Assembly (NCBI GenBank): GCA_024760525.1
Contig: CP060499.1
Coordinates: 434,001-498,000, forward strand
From: Nitrospira sp.
GTDB taxonomy: Bacteria > Nitrospirota > Nitrospiria > Nitrospirales > Nitrospiraceae
Reading direction: 5' to 3'
Length of the DNA: 64,000 nucleotides
In this document: positions 57,384-64,000 of the stretch, one piece after another
How the letters are laid out: the number at the start of each line of letters is the position of its first letter
Numbering within the stretch: the stretch's first letter is position 1
Translations under genes and position numbers: made by a program
The notes under the pieces: generated by a model
Seen by the model: only the letters and a program-made list of their open reading frames with translations
What the model was told of the DNA's origin: nothing
Databases searched by the model: none

Positions 57384-58274
57384 TTACACCTTCGTGAGTG
57401 CCGCTGCCGGTTTCTGGATGAACTCCTTGTAACCATACCGATCAGCCAGATAGGCCTTGGCGTCTTCGCTGACGTACTCGGTAAATTTGTATCGATCGTC
57501 CTCCACGGTTTTGGCATCTTCCATGACCTTGTCGGTCGGAATCGCGTACTCGATATTGCAGGACGTATAGGCCTGAATATACGTTGGACCGACCTCGCGC
57601 GCGATCAGCACGGCCTTCTTGATGCAGCTTTCCACCCGCCGCGGATTATTCGGCACAACGGTGGCGATATACGCGCAGCCGGCGATCTTGGCCATGCTGA
57701 CCATGTCCATTTTCTCGAACTTCTTGCCGAGCGGGGCCATCTTGAGCACCGCTCCTCTGGTGGTCATCCCGCTTTCCTGTCCGCCCGTATTCCCGTAGAC
57801 CTCATTGTCCAGCATGATCGTCGTGAACCGTTCCCTCCGGAACCACGAATGGAGGACCTGCTGGAATCCGATGTCGGCGGTGCCGCCGTCACCGGCCATC
57901 ACGACAACGTCTTTGGGCTGGTCGCCGAATCGGATTCGTAACCCGCGCGACAATCCACTGGCGACGCCGTTCTGGTCGCCATAGTTGCCGTACACGAAGG
58001 GAATCGCCGCCTGCGAGATGGCGAGCCGGCCGCATCCGGCCGTCCCGACTGTAATCGTGTCTTCGGGGTTCGGAAAGGCGACAATCGCCAGCCGGATGAA
58101 CAGGGTCATCGCACAGCCCGCGCACATCGGATGCTCCTCCAGGATTTCCTTGAAGCTGCCCATCTGTGACACTGTTGTTTTCTTGCCGAAGGGCCCCTGT
58201 TCAACCATATCCCGATATTCTTTCGGCATGAAGGTATCGAAGCCTGGCGCGAACTTTACATAATCGAGACTCAT
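57384..58274 (-). CDS. 2-oxoacid:ferredoxin oxidoreductase beta subunit
   Basis: This 296-residue TPP-binding subunit has GTAGCGRLAIS, VVVMAGDGGTADIGFQQVLH and LDNEVYGNTGGQESG (TPP/Mg site). The family makes or splits pyruvate or 2-oxoglutarate with CoA and ferredoxin; the pyruvate-type reading is likely, but the exact substrate is unsure. The start ATG 58274 has GAGG eight bases before. The alpha-subunit gene lies 185 bp upstream. No gamma, delta or epsilon subunit gene is seen nearby, so this is an isolated pair. Sets of this kind serve the reductive TCA cycle in Nitrospira. Confidence 0.85.
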   Translation of the reverse strand: MSLDYVKFAPGFDTFMPKEYRDMVEQGPFGKKTTVSQMGSFKEILEEHPMCAGCAMTLFIRLAIVAFPNPEDTITVGTAGCGRLAISQAAIPFVYGNYGDQNGVASGLSRGLRIRFGDQPKDVVVMAGDGGTADIGFQQVLHSWFRRERFTTIMLDNEVYGNTGGQESGMTTRGAVLKMAPLGKKFEKMDMVSMAKIAGCAYIATVVPNNPRRVESCIKKAVLIAREVGPTYIQAYTSCNIEYAIPTDKVMEDAKTVEDDRYKFTEYVSEDAKAYLADRYGYKEFIQKPAAALTKV

Positions 58275-58459
58275 CTGACACCTCGCTTTCACTGTTATCC
58301 GCAGTTGCGGTGGAATGTATATCTCTTGCACAGTCGATGGCGTTGGCACGGCTCCTTGTCTTTGCCTGGGCGGCGACTTCGACGAGCAACGCCTTCGCCG
58401 GTTCGTGACAGGTTCTTCAACGCTGTCCGGCTATTCCCTTCTGGCGCGGCCGGGTACGC

Positions 58460-59668
58460 TCATCCACCGCGCCCTGCCAGCACCCCGGATCGCATCCCGA
58501 TCGCCTTCTTGACTTCCTCCACGATCACTTCCGGTGGCAAGGTCATGCCCCCGCAGACACGTGGTCCGCCGACGACACGTTCGCTGTTGGGGATCGTGGC
58601 TTTGATTTCTTTTGCCATCCATCCGATGACATTGAATTCGGGCACGATGATGTGTGAGGCATGCTTGGTGGCTTCGCGAAGTTCTTCTTCCGGCCACGGG
58701 CGCAAAGTCTTGATCTTGACGAGTCCAACGCGCACCCCCTCATCGGCCAGCAGGCGCATAGCTTCCCGCCCCTGGGAGACGGCGGTTCCCGAGGAGATAA
58801 TGAGGATGTCGGCATCGCCGTCTTCGACGTCGATCAGGCCATCCAGCCAGGCGATCGTGTGCTTGCGCGACCGTTCTGCGGCGGCCCAGACTTCCTGTTG
58901 CCAACTCGCGTGCGTGGCGTAGCTGATGTAGTTGCTCTTCATCACGAAGGGATCGCGCATCATCCGGACCGGAGGACACTCCATATCCATGCAGGGCACG
59001 GGTGAGCGATAGGGATCATAGGGTGGCAGGCACATCTCGGCGGGAGTCAGGCCGACGACGTCCTTCGTGTGGGTCACGAAGAAGCCGTCGCAGCAGAGAG
59101 CCAACGGCAAATGCACGTCCGGCTCTTCCGACACCATATAGCCCTTGAGAATCCAGTCATAGAAATCCTGTGCGGTTTCTGCATGCCAGACGAGCATGCC
59201 CGTATTCATGAGGTAGGCGATCTCGATCGTGTCCGGCTGGATCGACAGGGGAGAATTGATGCCGCGGCAAGTTACGATACATTGGATCGGCAATCTGGAT
59301 CCGGCCCACATCGGAAAGTTTTCCATGGCCCGCATGGTGCCGGGCCCGGCGGTGGTCGTGAAAACCCGGGCCCCGCCGAAGGCGGAGCCGGCGCACTGTG
59401 ACATGACCGCAAATTCGCTCTCCCCGCGGAAATAATCGCCGATATAGCCTTCGGCAAAGAGTTCGCCGCACAGGGCGGCCGCCTCGCTCTGGGGCGTAAT
59501 GGGATAGGCTACCATGATGTCGACGTTAGCGCGCTTGACGGCTTCCTTGATCACTTCACTGCCGGTAAAAAACGATGGGGTGCGAGGCGCGTCGTTCATC
59601 ATCACGCGTGGATCGGTGATGACTTGACCCTTCTTATTCTTGGTTCCGATGATGGCTGTGGTGTCCAT
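58460..59668 (-). CDS. 2-oxoacid:ferredoxin oxidoreductase alpha subunit
   Basis: A 402-residue alpha subunit from ATG 59668 (AAGGGAAC upstream). It has YPITPQSEAAALCGELF at the start of the pyrimidine domain, GESEFAVMSQCAGSAFGGAR, TTTAGPGTMRAMENF and C-terminal TLRPWPEEELREATKHA. With the beta subunit it forms the heterodimer core. Its stop is 185 bp upstream of the beta start. The IscA-like gene lies 51 bp upstream on the same strand; Fe-S maturation of ferredoxin partners would fit. Confidence 0.88.
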   Translation of the reverse strand: MDTTAIIGTKNKKGQVITDPRVMMNDAPRTPSFFTGSEVIKEAVKRANVDIMVAYPITPQSEAAALCGELFAEGYIGDYFRGESEFAVMSQCAGSAFGGARVFTTTAGPGTMRAMENFPMWAGSRLPIQCIVTCRGINSPLSIQPDTIEIAYLMNTGMLVWHAETAQDFYDWILKGYMVSEEPDVHLPLALCCDGFFVTHTKDVVGLTPAEMCLPPYDPYRSPVPCMDMECPPVRMMRDPFVMKSNYISYATHASWQQEVWAAAERSRKHTIAWLDGLIDVEDGDADILIISSGTAVSQGREAMRLLADEGVRVGLVKIKTLRPWPEEELREATKHASHIIVPEFNVIGWMAKEIKATIPNSERVVGGPRVCGGMTLPPEVIVEEVKKAIGMRSGVLAGRGG

Positions 59669-59718
59669 AGCTTGTTCCCTTCCTGTCGACGATAGTGGCC
59701 GGCGATCTGGCGCTGATG

Positions 59719-60039
59719 TTAGGCGCTGAATGAACTGCCGCACCCACACGTCGTTCTGGCTTGTGGGTTCTTGATCGCAAAGCCTGAGCCTTGCACGCTG
59801 TCCTGGAAATCGACTTCACAACCGGCGAGCAGTGGGGCGCTCTGGGAGTCCATGATGATCTTGACATTACCCTTTTCGATCACCGTGTCGTCGTCGCCGG
59901 TCGCAGACTCGAAGGCCATTCCGTACTGGTAGCCGTGACACCCACCGCCCTTCACATATACGCGTAAGCCGATCGTGTCTTTCTCTTCCTGCATGAGTTC
60001 CCTGATCTTTCCTTCTGCCATCGGTGTGATGGTAATCAT
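59719..60039 (-). CDS. IscA/ErpA-family iron-sulfur assembly protein
   Basis: A 106-residue A-type carrier. MITITPMAEGKIRELMQEE, VYVKGGGCHGYQYGMAFE and TTCGCGSSFSA show the three conserved cysteines (Cys-...-Cys-x-Cys). It hands Fe-S clusters to target proteins in the cytosol. The ATG at 60039 is preferred over a longer frame starting at 60069. Likely in the same operon as the oxidoreductase. Confidence 0.93.
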   Translation of the reverse strand: MITITPMAEGKIRELMQEEKDTIGLRVYVKGGGCHGYQYGMAFESATGDDDTVIEKGNVKIIMDSQSAPLLAGCEVDFQDSVQGSGFAIKNPQARTTCGCGSSFSA

Positions 60040-60069
60040 GACATTGCTCCTTTCTGCGTTGACGGACAT

Positions 60070-60454
60070 GGTCCACAGACGTCAAATCGATTCTTGTGTA
60101 GAGGTTCGCCCGTAATCCCAAGTCACGAGGACTTCTTGGCAGACGAAGCCTACACAGGCGTTTTCGAGAGACATTCGGCGTAAAAGCGGCGGAGACCAAG
60201 GAATCGGTCGCGCAGGAAGGGACGGGGACGCGCGAGGATAGGACAGTCGGCGTGGCTCAATACGTCATAGCATCACCCTGGGCGCATTCAGCACCGGAGT
60301 CAAGCGTTATTATGGATAAGGGATGGTTTGCACGTGGTTTGTTGAGCTTCCGGATCGTTTCTCTTCCCCCACCTATAGGTCTTCCTAGTACGACCGCATG
60401 GGAAGTCCTATAGGATAGGCGAACATTCACACAAACTAATATATGGAGGTGAGC
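60070..60454. other. Divergent promoter region between IscA-like and hemerythrin genes
   Basis: No gene in either strand. It must hold divergent promoters. The only structured part is the inverted repeat listed at 60372-60414. Confidence 0.5.
60372..60414. promoter_or_regulatory. Inverted repeat upstream of hemerythrin gene 2
   Basis: CCTATAGGTCTTCC at 60372-60385 pairs with GGAAGTCCTATAGG at 60401-60414 (13 of 14). Each arm holds the palindrome CCTATAGG. It ends 40 bp before the gene start, as an operator would. Confidence 0.45.
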
Positions 60455-60940
60455 ATGTCAGGCAAAGCTGTAGTCGCACCCGGAGTGATCGACATGTTGA
60501 AAGAGGATCATGAGAAAGTGAAAGGGCTCTTCGAGGAGTTCGAATCAGCAGAGGGGAAAGAGCAAGCAGACATTGCCGCCACCGCAATTATGGAACTGGA
60601 GGTCCATGCCGATTTGGAGGAGAAGCTCATCTACCCGGCCATTCGTAAGGCCATCGACGAAGACGAGCAGATGAACGAGGCGGTCGAAGAGCATCATCTC
60701 GTTCACGTGCTCATCAAGGAACTGAAGAAGCTCACACCGAAGGATGAAACCTTTCAGGCCAAGTTCACCGTCCTGGGGGAGTTGGTGAAGCATCATGTCG
60801 AAGAGGAAGAAGGGGAGATGTTTCCGAAAGCCCAAGAGAGTGAGATCGACTGGGAAGCCTTGGAGACAGCGGTGATGAAACGCAAAGAAACCTTGGTGAG
60901 CAAGTTTACTAGGGGCAAGCAATCCGTTGCCAAAGCCTAG
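60455..60940 (+). CDS. Hemerythrin-domain protein, copy 2
   Basis: A 161-residue paralogue of the 51869 gene. The ATG at 60455 has GGAGGTGAGC just before it; the ATG at 60443 does not. Ligand segments VHADLEEKLIYPAI, EEHHLVHVLI and KHHVEEEEGEMFP are kept. The protein is about 85 percent identical to copy 1 by eye, rising to near identity in the last 30 residues and past the stop. Likely role: binding of O2 or NO. Confidence 0.9.
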   Translation: MSGKAVVAPGVIDMLKEDHEKVKGLFEEFESAEGKEQADIAATAIMELEVHADLEEKLIYPAIRKAIDEDEQMNEAVEEHHLVHVLIKELKKLTPKDETFQAKFTVLGELVKHHVEEEEGEMFPKAQESEIDWEALETAVMKRKETLVSKFTRGKQSVAKA

Positions 60941-60948
60941 CGACTTCA

Positions 60949-60986
60949 GGGCCGCTTTTCTCTTGGGTATGAGAGATAAGCGGCCC
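60949..60986 (+). terminator. Hairpin after hemerythrin gene 2
   Basis: AGGGCCGCTTTTCTC pairs with GAGATAAGCGGCCCT (one bulge). No T run follows. Its left arm equals that of the hairpin after copy 1. Confidence 0.5.
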
Positions 60987-61077
60987 TGCCTGCCCTCTAC
61001 CGTTTAACGATCGTTTTCTCCTCGTGCGTGGCGACGGCGTACGAGATGGGGATACCTTTATAGAATTGGTCAGACAG

Positions 61078-62172
61078 TCATGTCTCAATTGGAGAAAGAT
61101 CGTCCTTCGCCGGTCCATGGAGTACCTTGCCATACGCATTAAATCGAGAACCGTGACAGGGAGAATTCCAGCTGTGTTCTATGGTATCCCACGCGACAAT
61201 GCATTTGAGATGGGGGCACACGGCTGAGCAGCGATGCAATTCTCCCCCTTCATTCCGATAGACAGCGAGCTTCTGGAGACCCTGCCGAAGTATCGCCCCC
61301 GTTCCCTTTGCAATCTGATCTTCAGATTCCACGTCACCGGACGACAACCAGTCGCCATACTGTGCGGCCACATTCAGGTTTTCTTGAAAAGAGGTTTCAT
61401 CCGCTTTTAGTGACTTCCGAGACGGATCGTACAAGGTGGCCCAGGCATTCGTACGACCCAGAATAAGATCGGTGATGAGCATGCCGGCGATCACGCCATG
61501 CGTCAGGCCCATCCAGGAATCCCCGGTAGCTATGTAGATATTAGATGCATCACTGGGATTCCGACCAATGAATCCCAGACCATCGATCGGTTCCAGGACC
61601 TGCCCCGACCAGCGATACTCGATGTCCTTGATCATGGGAAACCGTGTCCGGGCCCACTGTTCCAAGCGCTGATAGCGATCGTCGCCATCGTGCGTCTGAC
61701 CAGTCTTGTGATCTTCACCGCCAATGATCAAGATATCCTGGCCGTCGGCTGCTGCTCCCTTTTGGATTCTGCCGTAGTGGTATGGGTCCGCCTGATCCCA
61801 GTACAGGGCGGGGGGCACAGCATTCTCCGGCACCCGAGCTCCGATGACATAGGAGGTATAGGGTGCCTGTTTGGAGTGCACCACGAACATATCATTGATG
61901 GGAATGTTCGTGGCCACGAGCACCGAGTGAGCCGTGATGACGTGCCCGGGTCGGGTATCAATGCGCGATGGGGTTCCGCTCTTTACCTCCTCGACATGGC
62001 AGTCTGTGAAGATCTGCCCACCCCGCCGTTCAATGGCCTGCGCCAGACCGGTCAGGAACTTTAAGGGATGGAATTGAGCTTGCCTCGGAAATCGAAGGCA
62101 TGCTCCAGGCTCCAGAGCGGGTATTGACGGATTCTCGACCCGTACGACAATTGGTGAGCGTGTGCTCAGCAC
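61078..62172 (-). pseudogene. FAD-dependent oxidoreductase with Rieske domain, truncated
   Basis: The 364-residue frame lacks the N-terminal FAD-binding GxGxxG part that such proteins (about 510 residues) have. It keeps RFPRQAQFHPLKFLTGLAQA, DGLGFIGRNP and GDSWMGLTHGVIAGML. The C-terminal Rieske domain has CPHLKC, but its second motif reads NSPCHGSRF where CPCH is normal, so one cysteine ligand is replaced by Ser (TCT). Loss of the N-terminus and of the ligand suggests a dead gene. Upstream it meets a response-regulator fragment. Confidence 0.75.
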
Positions 62173-62263
62173 CGCCAGGCTCTTTGGTGTCCGTCAAACG
62201 CTTCGCAAGCCCTTTGGCATGGAAGAAATGCTCAGCATGATTCGGTATGAGCTGGCGCGTTAA
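62162..62263 (+). pseudogene. C-terminal fragment of a response regulator
   Basis: The plus strand reads ARLFGVRQTLRKPFGMEEML, then SMIRYELAR and TAA. The pattern with KPF and a final helix is the end of a receiver domain. The upstream part is missing, replaced by the 5' end of the oxidoreductase remnant on the other strand. Confidence 0.6.
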
Positions 62264-62311
62264 TCCCTCTATTCCAATGTGTAGGTCTAGGTGACTCGTT
62301 GTTAACGCCTG

Positions 62312-62350
62312 AAAAGAAAGCTCCGTCCTTTTTCAAGAACGGAGCTTTCA
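62312..62350 (-). terminator. Rho-independent terminator downstream of the 62507 gene
   Basis: In minus-strand reading: AAAGCTCCGTTCTT, a short loop, AAGGACGGAGCTTT then CTTTT. It is an almost perfect long stem and the counterpart of the terminator at 48279. Confidence 0.75.
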
Positions 62351-62506
62351 TCGAACAGCACAATTTTTACTTCATGTGTTCGATAACGTTCGTGTTACCG
62401 GTTCACGATGTTTCCATTGGGCTGTTCTAGTCTTGGGCTGCCGCCTGCATGTCAAGATCTATACTGGGAGAGAACCTTGTAACTACGCCGTGTTGCGGCG
62501 TCTGAC

Positions 62507-62818
62507 TCAGTTCACTCGCTGCAAGGTCGTCGTATGGCCTTGGTCCGTCACATACGCTTTGACCAGGTCGCCCGGTTTCACCGTATCCAACTTCGTACTC
62601 TTATCGACATGGATTCTATGCTCTTTGCCATCATCATCCTTTATCGAGTAGTACTCTCCCTCAATTCTCAACAACGTTCCCTTGAACGAATCGTTCGAGA
62701 AGCGCTCTTTGATCGTGGGACTCGCTTCCTTCTCCGCCATGGGATCGGCAGCGTAGGTCATGCCAGCTCCGGATCCCAATAATCCAACCACCAACATCGA
62801 TAATATTCCTATTTTCAT
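62507..62818 (-). CDS. Small secreted protein, copy 2 of a three-copy family
   Basis: A 103-residue paralogue of 48472-48786: signal peptide (LSMLVVGLLGSGAGMTYA), then ADPMAEKEASPTIKERF, GTLLRIEGEYYSIKDDDG and DQGHTTTLQRVN. The segment downstream (to the terminator) is also shared with copy 1, so a block of about 500 bp was duplicated. Function unknown. Confidence 0.75.
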   Translation of the reverse strand: MKIGILSMLVVGLLGSGAGMTYAADPMAEKEASPTIKERFSNDSFKGTLLRIEGEYYSIKDDDGKEHRIHVDKSTKLDTVKPGDLVKAYVTDQGHTTTLQRVN

Positions 62819-63028
62819 CGTGTCCTCCGTTTAGGTTTAACTCATTCTCGCATGCGGCCATCATATACGGAGCTGGGGAAATACCGTGGATGGGCATTAG
62901 CTAAACAATTGATGGAGCGTAACCCTAGAGAAAAGCATCGTCGATTACGCGAGGATAAAGAAAGAGGTTGCGGCATCTCCACAGGGCTAAATATGTCCGA
63001 CGCCTAAGGAATTCCAGCGGGGAACGCA

Positions 63029-63625
63029 TCAGTATTCCCACATTCTCTGTCGTGCCTCGCTGACGAGATGATTGGCCTGGGCTTGAAATGCCAGCGTGCT
63101 GCCTTCTACGGCGGTGAGCGTTTGTTCGCACATCACTCGGTTTTCTTGTCTGGTATCGCTCAGCATTTTGGACTTACGAATGAGGTTCCTCCGAAGTTGA
63201 TGGCCATACTTGGTCGTCCACGTTGCGCCACTTTCGAGCGAACAACGCAATTGGTAGAGTGACAACAGGTCTTCAATGATGCAGATGATGTTCGGGGTCG
63301 TCGTGGTTCCGTGCAGAAACCCAAGGGCGCCCTGCTCTATGGCTTGCCGCACGGCAGCGACTTCCTCTCGCTCCGTCGTGACAATAAAGGGTGAGCAAGG
63401 ATGGTGAAGCCGATTGAGGCCGAGCAGGGAATACCCGTCGAGCGAAGCAATGCTCTGAGGACAGATGACGACTTGGTAGAGGTTCAGCGGTATATACGTC
63501 ACGGCTTTCCTAAACGAGGAACAAACAGTCACAAGAGCGCTCGAAAAATATCGGCGAATGATCTCGTGGAACTCAGGAGCAGGATCAATGAGTAGGATTG
63601 AGGGTGACGCGATTGATGCGGCCAT
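63029..63625 (-). CDS. Receiver-like (pseudo-receiver) protein with coiled-coil tail
   Basis: A 198-residue protein. ILLIDPAPEFHEIIRRYF and later EEVAAVRQAIEQGALGFLHG follow the receiver fold, but where the phosphorylated Asp should be the sequence reads VVICPQSIASLDG, so a Cys sits at that place. The C-terminal 70 residues form a helical tail (RKSKMLSDTRQENRVMCEQT). It is thus probably a regulator that acts without phosphorylation, or a degraded receiver. Confidence 0.65.
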   Translation of the reverse strand: MAASIASPSILLIDPAPEFHEIIRRYFSSALVTVCSSFRKAVTYIPLNLYQVVICPQSIASLDGYSLLGLNRLHHPCSPFIVTTEREEVAAVRQAIEQGALGFLHGTTTTPNIICIIEDLLSLYQLRCSLESGATWTTKYGHQLRRNLIRKSKMLSDTRQENRVMCEQTLTAVEGSTLAFQAQANHLVSEARQRMWEY

Positions 63626-63914
63626 GATATCCGCTTTCCCACAGGTCGGCGGTCAAGACACTTCAGCAGGCCGCTGACTATGTGCAAGGAGTGTTTTGGA
63701 ACTGTCGATGTAAGATTCCCGCATTAAACGCAAATGGAACAACTGGTATGTTTCCGAAGGCCTTCACCATGCTGAACCGCTGATTGTGTATCAGCCAGAA
63801 GGGACTGGGCTATCCATCATTGCTCCCTTCTAGTTACGCGGTCCTCTCAAACAGACGAAGGCCTCTCGGTGTCAAGTAGTACGCCCGACCATGCCAGCGA
63901 GTCTCATCAGCGGA
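63626..63914. other. Intergenic stretch, nothing recognised
   Basis: No convincing open frame, repeat or RNA in either strand. Confidence 0.4.
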
Positions 63915-64000
63915 TCAATACCGTCTATCGGCCTCCTCCGCCGGGATCGAGGCCCAAATCGTGACGCCCCACAACAACACGACAATCGCAACTAGGCTAT
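63915..64000 (-). CDS. End of a small membrane protein (cut by window edge)
   Basis: The minus frame is open from the window edge to a stop at 63915-63917. It reads SLVAIVVLLWGVTIWA, a membrane helix, then SIPAEEADRRY. Only the last 27 residues are inside. The start lies outside the window. Confidence 0.4.
   Translation of the reverse strand, partial: SLVAIVVLLWGVTIWASIPAEEADRRY

Overview
The window reads as a piece of a Gram-negative bacterial chromosome of moderately high GC, most likely Nitrospirota (Nitrospira-like). This placement is an inference. It rests on many lipoproteins, outer-membrane and OmpA-type proteins, an isolated alpha/beta pair of a 2-oxoacid:ferredoxin oxidoreductase (the enzyme class of the reductive TCA cycle), an NnrS protein, two hemerythrins and several small CxxC proteins whose style I associate with that phylum. 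There are no rRNA or tRNA genes and no CRISPR array, and I see no intact transposon. One tmRNA gene is present.

Region 1 (1-18.6 kb) is mostly envelope and housekeeping. It has an OmpA-type coiled-coil protein cut by the window edge, several small secreted proteins, a metzincin-like protease with a small upstream partner, a secreted nuclease, hemL, and a secreted RNase next to a barstar inhibitor. An operon follows with a phosphoglycolate-phosphatase-like HAD enzyme and two M16 peptidase-like proteins (one with the zinc motif, one without). Next come an HTH-metallo-beta-lactamase fusion with an M50 protease, and a second HExxH membrane protein.

Region 2 (18.7-28.6 kb) is a complete kdp potassium system: a 29-residue membrane peptide, kdpF, kdpA, kdpB, kdpC, a 43-residue membrane peptide, kdpD, kdpE and an outer-membrane barrel. 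Region 3 (28.6-37.0 kb) is ordinary chromosome: lipoprotein, M20 peptidase, CutA, M23 peptidase, formate-tetrahydrofolate ligase and HflK/HflC.

Region 4 (37.0-47.2 kb) is patchy. It holds two HicB-like small genes (one frameshifted), an FRG-domain protein, another frameshifted small gene, an overlapping GNAT/C39-like pair, recQ, a tyrosinase with a caddie-like partner, and nnrS.

Region 5 (47.4-64 kb) looks like an eroded set of genomic islands at the tmRNA gene ssrA. The last 14 bases of ssrA are repeated at 55252-55265. Just downstream of each copy lies, in the same orientation, a decayed C-terminal piece of the same recombinase-like protein. Between and beyond them are an Nramp transporter that lost its N-terminal part in a fusion deletion, a frameshifted lipoprotein, a three-copy family of small secreted proteins, two hemerythrins with almost identical 3' ends, and a truncated FAD/Rieske protein with a lost cluster ligand abutting a response-regulator fragment. 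Working genes are mixed in: the oxidoreductase alpha/beta pair with an IscA-type protein, a YqcI/YcgG-family protein, a TSCPD protein and a pseudo-receiver. The main theme is island insertion at ssrA followed by deletion, duplication and frameshift.
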